22,450 bases of DNA from IMG/VR virus record IMGVR_UViG_3300034012_002081, positions 1 through 22,450 of that record; one strand, given 5' to 3'. Of the stretch, positions 7,719 through 14,281 are shown one piece after another; position 1 is the first letter of the stretch; every line of letters starts with the position of its first letter. The translations under genes were made by a program, and so were the position numbers. The notes beneath the pieces are model-generated. The model made no database searches. It saw only the letters and a program-made list of their open reading frames with translations, and was not told where the DNA came from. The DNA is from a virus.

Positions 7719-9035
7719 ATGGCTGCCATCGGCTACGCCCGCGTCAGCAAGGACGATCAGGCCGACGCCCTCCCCGCCCAGGTCAGCCGCCTCAATGCCG
7801 CCGGCTGCAGCCGTGTGATCACCGACATAGAAACAGGCCGCAGCTCGGATCGGGACGGACTGCTGGAGCTGATGGCGATGGTGCAGGCCGGCGAGGTCTC
7901 GGAGCTGCTGGTGACCCGCGTGGACCGACTGGGGCGTGATGCGGCCTACACCGACGCCCTGCTGGCCCAGTGCGAGGCGCGGGGCGTCACGGTGCGGGCC
8001 CTGGACGGTGGCGCGATCGAGACGGCGACTCCTCAGGGGTTCCTGATGGCCAGGCTGCAGACGGGCCTGGCGGAGATGGAATCGCGCATGCTCTCGATGC
8101 GCCTACGTCGCCAGTTCACCGTCTACCGCGCCGAGGGCCGGCACCTCAGGCGGCGCAAGCCCTTCGGCTACCAGAACGGGCCAGGCCATCGGCTGGAGCC
8201 GCACCCTGAGCACTGGGGGGAGGCGTTGCGCGTGTTGCGTGAGCTGCGGCGGCTGGCGAGCTTTGCGGCGGTGGCCCGCTCCATGCCGCAGTGGTGCGCG
8301 TGGACGCCGGCCGCCACCAACCTGCAGGCGTGGTTCGTGAATCCCGTGATCCGCGGGCACATCGGCCACCAGCTCGACAGGGGCAGCGGCAAGGGCTGGC
8401 GGCGGCAGTGGGGTGAGATCCACTACGACCAGCACCCGGCACTAATCAGCGAACAGGACTGGCGGGAGCTGGCCGCACTGCTGCAGCGACCCACCAACCG
8501 GTTTAAGGCAGCGGGCACCACCGAGACCCGGCACGGGCTGACGGGGCTGCTGCGGTGCGCATCCTGCGGCCACCTGCTGCGACGAAACACATCGAACGGC
8601 GTGGCGTGGTGGCGGTGCCGGCACCGGCTCTGCGATGCCCGTGGCGGAGCCAGGGAGGATCGAATCCTTCCGGTAGTTGTCGAGGCGTGCGTGGCTGAGG
8701 CGCGGCGACTAGCGGCCGTGCTGAGCGAACCAGCAGCAGAAGATCCAGCACTGGCAGCGATGCGCGGCGAGCTGGAGCTGATGGAGCGGATGGCGGCCCG
8801 TAACCCGGACAACCGGGCGATGGCGGCAGCAGTGGCGGAGCAGCGGCAGCGAATCGAGACGGCGCAGCGCGTGGAGCAACCGGCCATTGATCCTGCTGCC
8901 TATGAAGCGCTGCAGGATCCGTGGTTCTTCAATGGCGCGACACCTGAACAGCAACGGGTGCTGTTTGCGGCGGTGCTGCGGTCGGTGACGGTGGGGCCTG
9001 GTGGTGACCCGATCGCACCTCAGCCGCGTAGCTGA
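7719..9035 (+). CDS. Serine site-specific recombinase / integrase (resolvase + recombinase + zinc ribbon), XisF-like
   Basis: A 438-residue DNA recombinase that would cut and rejoin attachment sites for integration or excision. Residues 1-140 are the resolvase catalytic domain: YARVSKDDQ with nucleophile Ser10, and VTRVDRLGRD near 67-77 with the conserved arginines. Residues about 150-265 are the recombinase DNA-binding domain (RRRKPFGYQNG, then NPVIRGHIGHQ). A zinc ribbon follows with C280, C283, C300 and C305. A helical, probably coiled-coil segment lies near 330-390. The length is shorter than typical large phage integrases and closer to the cyanobacterial XisF-type element excision recombinases. 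Its place inside the structural genes, not at an element end, is unusual. The start is the ATG before AAIGYARVS. Confidence 0.92.
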   Translation: MAAIGYARVSKDDQADALPAQVSRLNAAGCSRVITDIETGRSSDRDGLLELMAMVQAGEVSELLVTRVDRLGRDAAYTDALLAQCEARGVTVRALDGGAIETATPQGFLMARLQTGLAEMESRMLSMRLRRQFTVYRAEGRHLRRRKPFGYQNGPGHRLEPHPEHWGEALRVLRELRRLASFAAVARSMPQWCAWTPAATNLQAWFVNPVIRGHIGHQLDRGSGKGWRRQWGEIHYDQHPALISEQDWRELAALLQRPTNRFKAAGTTETRHGLTGLLRCASCGHLLRRNTSNGVAWWRCRHRLCDARGGAREDRILPVVVEACVAEARRLAAVLSEPAAEDPALAAMRGELELMERMAARNPDNRAMAAAVAEQRQRIETAQRVEQPAIDPAAYEALQDPWFFNGATPEQQRVLFAAVLRSVTVGPGGDPIAPQPRS

Positions 9036-9174
9036 TCAGGCGCTGTTGCAGTGCATCGCGCAGAGTCAGGCGCCTGATGTACTTCTCGCTCACACTCAAC
9101 GCTTCCGCGGCATCGGCCACTGTCAGCAGCAGCTTCTGAGGTCGTGCAGCGGTTGAGGCCTTCCCCTGGCTCAC
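8929..9174 (-). CDS. Small HTH protein (HTH_17/excisionase-like), candidate recombination directionality factor
   Basis: An 81-residue protein if read from the GTG at 9174, which overlaps the upstream gene's stop as GTGA; an in-frame ATG at 9219 would give 96 residues. The core LLTVADAAEALSVSEKYIRR (about 16-35) resembles the MerR/excisionase-type helix-turn-helix used by phage Xis proteins. The C-terminus is Pro/Ala-rich. Its last 107 bases are antisense to the end of the recombinase gene. Small HTH proteins beside an integrase are often directionality factors, but that role is inference. A second possibility is a simple transcription regulator. The overlap leaves moderate doubt about the exact extent. 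Confidence 0.6.
   Translation of the reverse strand: MSQGKASTAARPQKLLLTVADAAEALSVSEKYIRRLTLRDALQQRLISYAAEVRSGHHQAPPSPTAAPPQTAPVAVQVSRH
9035..9078. repeat. Inverted repeat and 12-bp palindrome at the recombinase stop
   Basis: ATCAGGCGC (9035-9043) is repeated inverted as GCGCCTGAT (9070-9078). The second arm lies within a perfect 12-bp palindrome, TCAGGCGCCTGA (9066-9077). It lies just past the recombinase stop and inside the antisense HTH gene. It could act as a terminator stem, a protein-binding site or part of an attachment site; there is no U-run, so I do not call it a terminator. Confidence 0.35.
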
Positions 9175-9467
9175 AGCTGCGTCCCTCCCCCTGGAGCCGA
9201 GCGCAGCAGATCTGGGCATCGCCGCACCACCTCCGCGGCCATGAGCCGAGAAAAGGCCGGATGCTGCATCTCAGCTGACCACAGCATCAGGCTGTCGGTG
9301 AGGCCGATGCGAACGGCCTCAGGCATCGAAAAGCCAGCGGCCATGACTTGGCAGATCGAACCTGCTGAGGCCCAGGCCGCCGTGGTCAGGCTGTAGGCCT
9401 GGGCCGGCTGCGGCTGGCAAGCGCCGGTGCCGAGAGCTGCGGCAGCCAAAACATGAAGAAATCTCAT
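9171..9467 (-). CDS. Small secreted (periplasmic) hypothetical protein
   Basis: A 98-residue protein with a Sec signal peptide: MRFLHVLAAAALG is a basic n-region and hydrophobic core, and PAQA before YSLTT is a good cleavage site at residue 24/25. Cys17 is preceded by TGA instead of a proper lipobox, so lipoprotein processing is unlikely. The mature part has two cysteines (SICQV and RRCPDL) that could form a disulfide. The AWASAGSICQ and SAEMQHPAFSRLMAAEVVRRCP pattern recalls short secreted proteins of picocyanobacteria. Its stop overlaps the GTG of the HTH gene, so the two are probably translated together. Function unknown. Confidence 0.62.
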   Translation of the reverse strand: MRFLHVLAAAALGTGACQPQPAQAYSLTTAAWASAGSICQVMAAGFSMPEAVRIGLTDSLMLWSAEMQHPAFSRLMAAEVVRRCPDLLRSAPGGGTQL

Positions 9468-9499
9468 GGCTCGATGGGTACGGACCAGACTGGCAATGT

Positions 9500-9567
9500 C
9501 CGAAATCGTAGCGAACCTCTCGGACCTGTGTACTATTGCACCCAGACAGCAACAACCCTAGGCAGTA
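9500..9567 (+). promoter_or_regulatory. Possible promoter for the 9568 gene
   Basis: TACTAT at 9531-9536 is a fair -10 element, about 30 bases before the ATG at 9568. No convincing -35 hexamer stands 16-18 bases upstream. The region is divergent from the secreted-protein gene. Confidence 0.25.
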
Positions 9568-9861
9568 ATGGCTGAATCCTTTTCCCGGCGGCGCGCTCCG
9601 GCGCTGCCCCAGATCCGCCCCGCCACCGCCGTGCAGCCGCTCAGCGGCGGTCAACGAGCCAGGACACGCCGCTTGCCAGCTCAGCACGAGCGCCCAAATC
9701 GCGCCGCCACCAGGCGCCATTACAGCTCCGATGAGGTGGCTGTGCTGGCTTTGTTTGCTGTCGCCGCTGGCATGGTGATGGGGCTGGTTGCCTTCACCAT
9801 CCTTCGCGACACGATCTATCGCAATCAATCGGTTTCCTTGGTTGCCCCGCTCAATCCTTGA
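9568..9861 (+). CDS. Small basic single-span membrane protein, unknown function
   Basis: A 97-residue protein. Residues 1-51 are strongly basic (many Arg) and Pro-rich, probably cytoplasmic by the positive-inside rule. Residues about 56-79 (VAVLALFAVAAGMVMGLVAF) form one membrane span, followed by a short tail. No known domain is visible. It is divergent from the secreted-protein gene and precedes a second small gene, so it belongs to the accessory block between recombinase and tail fibres. The ribosome-binding site is weak. Confidence 0.5.
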   Translation: MAESFSRRRAPALPQIRPATAVQPLSGGQRARTRRLPAQHERPNRAATRRHYSSDEVAVLALFAVAAGMVMGLVAFTILRDTIYRNQSVSLVAPLNP

Positions 9862-9945
9862 GCGATCTGGCGCTGTTACGGTCTGGCATCAGATCGGAGT
9901 GACAACAAAGCGCCTACGGTGTAGGTGCCGATCCGCAGCAACGGA

Positions 9946-10239
9946 ATGACCACCGCAGACCGTGAGTATGCCGCCCAGCATCTGTTGGCCTTCCTGCAGC
10001 GTGTGGGCCCGTTGGAAGCGATCTGGGCGATGACCACGGCGCTGAAAGCGTTGCAAGCTCCGGATGCCCTGGCAAGTGGCGATCACCTGGCGACCGTTGT
10101 TCAAGCCTTCGATGAAGTTGCCGCTGAGGCCAACGAGCTGGCCGCTGCACCGCCGCCTGAAGCCGCACCAGCTGATGGTGCAGTTGCGCCTGCTGCTGAC
10201 ATCGCGGAAAGCGAAAAGGAGTCGGCTGAGGCTGGCTGA
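9946..10239 (+). CDS. Hypothetical small helical protein
   Basis: A 97-residue protein from the ATG at 9946; a GTG at 9925 would add seven residues. MTTADREYAAQHLLAFLQRVGPLEAIWAMTTALKAL is predicted helical, and the last 40 residues are an Ala/Pro/Glu-rich acidic tail. I do not recognise a family. It sits immediately before the tail-fibre cassette on the same strand. An inverted repeat CCTAC-GGT-GTAGG (9913-9925) lies just upstream and could be an operator. Confidence 0.5.
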   Translation: MTTADREYAAQHLLAFLQRVGPLEAIWAMTTALKALQAPDALASGDHLATVVQAFDEVAAEANELAAAPPPEAAPADGAVAPAADIAESEKESAEAG

Positions 10240-10276
10240 GCGCCATGCCTAGCTTGACGGCATCCGTTCATCAGTC

Positions 10277-10630
10277 GTGACACAGCCGCAAACCCTGCAG
10301 CTCGATGCCGTCTATGAAGGCACGACCTGGGAGGGAATCAATTCGGTCACCCTGGAGATGCCGGCCGGCACGCCTCTAAACCTCACCGGTGCGCAGCTGC
10401 AAATGGTTTACCGGCGAGTGGGAGAGAGAGCCGAGCGACTGGCGATGGGGGTCAACACCGGCATCCAGATCACCAACGCCACCGGCGGTGTTTTTCGGGT
10501 GCTGCCGCAGGTCCTCCCGTTGACGGTCGGTCTCTACTACTGGGAGATCATTGTCACCCTATCCACCGGACTGATCGTTCCTATTTTTGCTGGCACGCAA
10601 GAGATCACCCGAATCGGGAGTGCGTCGTGA
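10277..10630 (+). CDS. Phage tail/baseplate-associated beta-sandwich protein (fibre-anchoring type)
   Basis: A 117-residue protein with alternating beta-strand pattern: LQLDAVYEGTTWEG, LTGAQLQMVYRRVGE, GIQITNATGGVFRVLPQ, LTVGLYYWEIIVTLSTG, IFAGTQEITRIG. This layout resembles small phage proteins that sit at the base of fibres, such as the N-terminal domain of BppU-like upper baseplate proteins. The start is a GTG and the stop overlaps the next gene as GTGA, so it is translationally coupled to the tail fibre. The assignment is by fold-like pattern and position, not by a diagnostic motif. Confidence 0.6.
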   Translation: MTQPQTLQLDAVYEGTTWEGINSVTLEMPAGTPLNLTGAQLQMVYRRVGERAERLAMGVNTGIQITNATGGVFRVLPQVLPLTVGLYYWEIIVTLSTGLIVPIFAGTQEITRIGSAS

Positions 10631-11925
10631 CTGACATCTCAGCTGTCGTTCAGCTACAGGAAACCGTCCTGCAGGCGACCATCGGGAGCACCGATCCAGG
10701 AAGCGGAACAGATCTGACGCTGGGGGCCAGCGTCGCTGACGTGCTGAGCCTGGCGGGCCAGCAGCTGAATGCCGAGGGCCCTGCTGGAGACGTGCTCCTG
10801 TTCTGGGATGCCAGCGCCGGCAAGCTCACGTACCTCAACCTGGCGGATGGGCTGAGCATCACCGGCACGAATCTGACTGTTACCGCTACCGGGACAGGCA
10901 CGGTTACCAGCGTCAACATCTCCCCGCCGGCAGCGGGGATCACGGTTAGCGGTGGGCCTATCACCTCTTCCGGCTCGATCACCCTGGCGCTGGCCAACGA
11001 TCTGGCAGCGGTTGAGGGGTTAAGCGGCACCGGCATCGTGCGCCGGACAGCGGCCGACACCTGGAGCGCCGGAACGGCGGTAGATCTCTCCAGCGAGGTT
11101 ACGGGCCAGCTCCCGTACACCAGCCTCGCCGGATCTCCCAACCTCTCCCTGAAGGCCGATCTGGTTGGCGGCCTGGTGCCTACATCCCAGATCCCCAGCA
11201 TTGCCGTCGTTGAATATCTCGGCCAGGCCGCAAATCAGAGCGCGATGCTTGCGCTTCGCGGGCAGAGCGGGGACTGGTGTATTCGGACAGATTCCAGCAC
11301 GGAATGGGTGATTGTTGCCAACAATGGCGCATCTCTTTCCGATTGGATCCAACTGCCCAATGGTATTTCCCCTGTCAGTTCAATTAACGGGCAGACCGGG
11401 GCTGTCACCCTTGGCACAGGCGATCTACTCGAGACTGGTGGCAACCTGTATTTCACAGCAGCCCGAGCAATCGGCGCAGCGTTGACGGGATTCGCTGCAG
11501 GCGCTGGCACGGTTACGGCTGCAGATTCAATCTTGCAGGCGCTTCAGAAGATCGTTGGTACAATCGCTGACATGGCGGCCGATGCGGCGCAGACGCTGAC
11601 CAACAAGACGCTGGGCAACCTGCGCGAGTCGGTGTTCACGATCACCGACGCGGTAGGGTTTGAGATCAACCCGCTAAATGGCCCGCTGCAAAGGGTAACG
11701 CTCGGCGCAAATCGTACACCGGTGTTTACGTTCCTAGACGGTCAGAGCATGAAGCTGAAAATGAATTTCAGCACCTTTGCTTTGACCTACACCGGCACAG
11801 GTGGCCCGGTGGTGTGGGTGGGCGGCACAGCTCCAGCGGCACCATCATCGGGATGGTTGCATGTTGAGTTCTGGCGTGAAGGTGATGTCCTGCATGGTGG
11901 CTTGGTGGGGAGCACGGCGTCATGA
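10627..11925 (+). CDS. Phage tail fibre protein
   Basis: A 432-residue structural protein. The fibre-like shaft is rich in Ser, Thr, Gly and Ala, with phage-fibre phrases such as GTVTSVNISPPAAGITVSGG, SSGSITLALANDLAAVEGL and SSINGQTGAVTLGTGDL followed by NLYFTAARA. Residues about 310-340 (SILQALQKIVGTIADMAADA then LTNKTLGN) form a short helical then triple-beta-like part. The C-terminal about 90 residues form a compact beta head (VTLGANRTPVFTFLDGQ, LTYTGTGGPVVW). It starts with GTG in a GTGA overlap and ends in an ATGA overlap with the propeller gene, so the three tail genes form one coupled unit. Confidence 0.82.
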   Translation: MTDISAVVQLQETVLQATIGSTDPGSGTDLTLGASVADVLSLAGQQLNAEGPAGDVLLFWDASAGKLTYLNLADGLSITGTNLTVTATGTGTVTSVNISPPAAGITVSGGPITSSGSITLALANDLAAVEGLSGTGIVRRTAADTWSAGTAVDLSSEVTGQLPYTSLAGSPNLSLKADLVGGLVPTSQIPSIAVVEYLGQAANQSAMLALRGQSGDWCIRTDSSTEWVIVANNGASLSDWIQLPNGISPVSSINGQTGAVTLGTGDLLETGGNLYFTAARAIGAALTGFAAGAGTVTAADSILQALQKIVGTIADMAADAAQTLTNKTLGNLRESVFTITDAVGFEINPLNGPLQRVTLGANRTPVFTFLDGQSMKLKMNFSTFALTYTGTGGPVVWVGGTAPAAPSSGWLHVEFWREGDVLHGGLVGSTAS

Positions 11926-12887
11926 GGGGGCATTTTTTGAGGGCGGTGAGCAAGGGCGTGCCGTTTCCGCCATGGAATGGTCCTTACAACGGGGGCCAGT
12001 TCTTGTTGGCGTTGCAGTCACAGTTTAACTTGACAGTTACTGACACGCTAACAACTCCAGCTAGCACTTATCCAGGTTCTAATGCTTTTTTTGGTGGCGT
12101 ACTGCTGCCTGATGGTCGAGTGTTCTGTGTGCCAAACAACAGCACTACAGCAAGGATTTACAATCCAGTTACTGACACGCTAACAACTCCAGCTGGCACT
12201 TATCCAGGTTCTAATGCTTTTGCTGGTGGCGTACTGCTGCCTGATGGTCGAGTGTTCTGTGTGCCATTCAACAGCACTACAGCAAGGATTTACAATCCAG
12301 TTACTAACACGCTAACAACTCCAGCTGGCACTTATTCAGGTTCTAATGCTTTTTTTGGTGGCGTACTGCTGCCTGATGGTCGAGTGTTCTGTGTGCCATT
12401 CAGCAGCACTACAGCAAGGATTTACAATCCAGTTACTGACACGCTAACAACTCCAGCTGGCACTTATCCAGGCTCTAATGCTTTTGCTGGTGGCGTACTG
12501 CTGCCTGATGGTCGAGTGTTCTGTGTGCCACGCGACAGCACTACAGCAAGGATTTACAATCCAGTTACTGACACGCTAACAACTCCAGCTGGCACTTATT
12601 CAGGTTCTAATGCTTTTTTTGGTGGCGTACTGCTGCCTGATGGTCGAGTGTTCTGTGTGCCACGCAACAGCACTACAGCAAGGATTTACAATCCAGTTAC
12701 TGACACGCTAACAACTCCAGCTGGCACTTATCCAGGTTCTAATGCTTTTTTTGGTGGCGTACTGCTGCCTGATGGTCGAGTGTTCTGTGTGCCATTCAGC
12801 AGCACTACAGCAAGGATTTACGGCACTGCATTATCGCCACTGCTGCCACTTGATGCTGTGCTTAGCCCCTACCTGAACAAATTTTAA
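11922..12887 (+). CDS. Kelch-like tandem-repeat beta-propeller protein, probable tail tip / receptor-binding protein
   Basis: A 321-residue protein. After a 40-residue N-terminal part (MRGHFLRAVSKGVPFPPWNG) come six near-identical 44-residue repeats (about 41-304), then a 20-residue C-terminus. Each repeat reads GGVLLPDGRVFCVP, two variable residues, STTARIYNPVTDTLTTPAG, like Kelch/galactose-oxidase blades, so a six-bladed propeller is the likely fold. Base composition and codon use are far more AT-rich than all neighbours, a sign of foreign origin. Repeats differ at few positions: P/S, F/A, the pair NN/FN/FS/RD/RN/FS, and single D/N and S/G changes. Coupling to the fibre gene and position before the assembly-like gene suggest receptor binding, which is inference. 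Confidence 0.75.
   Translation: MRGHFLRAVSKGVPFPPWNGPYNGGQFLLALQSQFNLTVTDTLTTPASTYPGSNAFFGGVLLPDGRVFCVPNNSTTARIYNPVTDTLTTPAGTYPGSNAFAGGVLLPDGRVFCVPFNSTTARIYNPVTNTLTTPAGTYSGSNAFFGGVLLPDGRVFCVPFSSTTARIYNPVTDTLTTPAGTYPGSNAFAGGVLLPDGRVFCVPRDSTTARIYNPVTDTLTTPAGTYSGSNAFFGGVLLPDGRVFCVPRNSTTARIYNPVTDTLTTPAGTYPGSNAFFGGVLLPDGRVFCVPFSSTTARIYGTALSPLLPLDAVLSPYLNKF
12041..12832 (+). repeat. Six tandem copies of a 132-bp coding repeat
   Basis: The unit starts with TGACACGCTAACAACTCCAG at 12041, 12173, 12437, 12569 and 12701, with one TAACACG variant at 12305; the spacing is exactly 132 bp. Differences sit at codons 12042 (GAC/AAC), 12063 (AGC/GGC), 12072 (CCA/TCA), 12090 (TTT/GCT), 12135 (AAC/TTC/CGC) and 12138 (AAC/AGC/GAC) of copy 1 and equivalents. 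I found only one synonymous change (GGT/GGC, copy 4). Confidence 0.97.
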
Positions 12888-12889
12888 CC

Positions 12890-13417
12890 ATGACCCACGC
12901 CATCATCCTCAACAACCAAATCACCACCCACGGCGACTACCGCACCCTGTGGCCAAATACATCATTCTCGGCGCTCGGCCCCAATGCTGAGTTCCTCGCT
13001 GAGAACAACGCAGTTGCCATCCGCAGCGACCCGCCACACGACCCGGAAACCCAGATCCTGCAGCCCTGTGAGCCGTATCTGCTCAATGGCGTGGCGTACA
13101 ACATGGAAACCGTCGATCGCTCGCCGGCAATCGAGCCAACGCCTGAGCCGCAGTGGATTCAGTTTGGGTTGGAGCTGGCTGGCGTGCCTGCCATACACGA
13201 GCTGTTGGGTACGGTGGAATCTGTCAATCGCCCACTTGAGCGGATGCTGAGCGGTGGGCTACTGCAAGCGGCTGAGGGAAATCCGCGCACCTTTTTAGCG
13301 GCTTGGGCCAAGGTTGCTGAGCTAGGCTTGGTCAGCTCGGAATTGATACCTGCCATCACAGCGCTGGCCGCGACCCACGGCCTCCCGGCTGAGTTTATCG
13401 CGGGACTTGATGCGTGA
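12890..13417 (+). CDS. Tail-fibre accessory / assembly-like protein
   Basis: A 175-residue protein beginning two bases after the propeller stop. The N-terminus (MTHAIILNNQITTHGDYRTLWPN) and an EPYLLNGVAYNMETVD segment resemble the short proteins that follow fibre genes in phages and often act as fibre chaperones or fibre-tip components. Residues about 85-175 are helical (WIQFGLELAGVPAIHELLG, FLAAWAKVAELGLVSSELIP). No catalytic motif is visible. The functional call rests mainly on gene order. GC content returns to the level of the rest of the window. Confidence 0.5.
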   Translation: MTHAIILNNQITTHGDYRTLWPNTSFSALGPNAEFLAENNAVAIRSDPPHDPETQILQPCEPYLLNGVAYNMETVDRSPAIEPTPEPQWIQFGLELAGVPAIHELLGTVESVNRPLERMLSGGLLQAAEGNPRTFLAAWAKVAELGLVSSELIPAITALAATHGLPAEFIAGLDA

Positions 13418-13514
13418 GTACGTCAGCCCCCAGTACCCGTAAACAGGTCCTGATAACTGGATTGAAGCGGGCAACCATACCGGTGCCAGACTGAGGCTAA
13501 AGCGCATCGAACCT

Positions 13515-13787
13515 ATGGACCGACGAACCGAAATGGTGACGCTGGCCACCGAGCTGCTCAGCGAGCAAATCAGACCGGTGCGGATCCTCTCGATTTCTGA
13601 CCAGGGCGGCGAGCCCCAGGGAGAGTTTGTGTCCAACCAGCAGCGCTTCACGTTCAAGTTCACCAAACGCGGCATGGTTACCTACCGACCGAAAGGCACG
13701 GGCCAGAGCGACCGGGGCGACAGCCGCATTGATGCCCTGCAGGCCCGGCTCGAGCGCATGAAAACTCTTCTCGGAGTATCCCGATGA
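13515..13787 (+). CDS. Small hypothetical protein with a C-terminal RIDAL helix
   Basis: A 90-residue protein, first gene of an overlapping chain that runs to 17645. The middle (ILSISDQGGEPQGEFVSN, RFTFKFTKRGMVTYRP) looks like a small beta domain. The end, SRIDALQARLERMKTLLG (R71-L75 and on), is an amphipathic helix carrying the same RIDAL peptide that precedes the cysteine modules in the two large polyvalent proteins. Its stop overlaps the next gene as ATGA. Function unknown. The 97 bases upstream (13418-13514) show nothing I can call. Confidence 0.6.
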   Translation: MDRRTEMVTLATELLSEQIRPVRILSISDQGGEPQGEFVSNQQRFTFKFTKRGMVTYRPKGTGQSDRGDSRIDALQARLERMKTLLGVSR

Positions 13788-14281
13788 ACTGGCTTGATCG
13801 ACTGCTGGACCCCCTCCTGGATCGCCTCGTCCTGAAACTGGCAAACAAGGTCCGCCCACAGCTGAACGGGGCGATCGATGCCGCGCTGGATCGGGCGGAA
13901 GACCGGATCGACACGGCCCTCGAGGGGCTGGAGGAGCGGCTGCTGGCGGTGGCCACAAAGCCCATCGAAGACCTGAAAGCGGCGCTGGCGCCGGTCATCA
14001 CCTTCCAACAACAGGTGGTGGATGCCGAAAGGCTCCGGGGTGAGGTCTGGTCGAAAGCTGCAGAGATCCAGCAGCAGGCGATGACGACCCTTGCACCGGG
14101 GGCTCGATTCCCGACGCATCAGGAGGTTGAGGATGCTGCCAAGGCAGCCGGGATGATTCCCGCCGCAGACGTGAGGGCCGCGATCACCTCCGCAGCATCT
14201 TCGACAAGTGCTGCCGCGGCGGACCACCTGCGCAGCCGCCTGACACCGCCACGGCCATGGAAGGAGGCCCCTGATCGATGA
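13784..14281 (+). CDS. Hypothetical coiled-coil protein
   Basis: A 165-residue, almost entirely helical protein. Residues 1-70 have an amphipathic pattern (MNWLDRLLDPLLDRLVLKLA, then AIDAALDRAEDRIDTALEGL) that fits a coiled coil or membrane-surface helix; there is no true membrane span. The C-terminal third is Ala/Ser-rich and basic at the end. It overlaps both neighbours by four bases (ATGA), so it is coupled to the 90-residue gene and to the ParB-domain polyvalent gene. It could be a scaffold or partner for the latter; that is inference from gene order. Confidence 0.6.
   Translation: MNWLDRLLDPLLDRLVLKLANKVRPQLNGAIDAALDRAEDRIDTALEGLEERLLAVATKPIEDLKAALAPVITFQQQVVDAERLRGEVWSKAAEIQQQAMTTLAPGARFPTHQEVEDAAKAAGMIPAADVRAAITSAASSTSAAAADHLRSRLTPPRPWKEAPDR

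Noticed and set aside
12041-12832. Repeat array as a CRISPR array
   Set aside because: The unit is 132 bp, without spacers, and keeps an open reading frame throughout with a Kelch-like pattern.
13418-13514. Possible tRNA or att site in the gap after the fibre accessory gene
   Set aside because: No cloverleaf with acceptor stem and T-loop consensus could be drawn, and no repeat partner was found.
12041-13515. A complete diversity-generating retroelement beside the repeats
   Set aside because: No reverse transcriptase, template repeat or accessory gene is visible in the window; only the variation pattern is suggestive.
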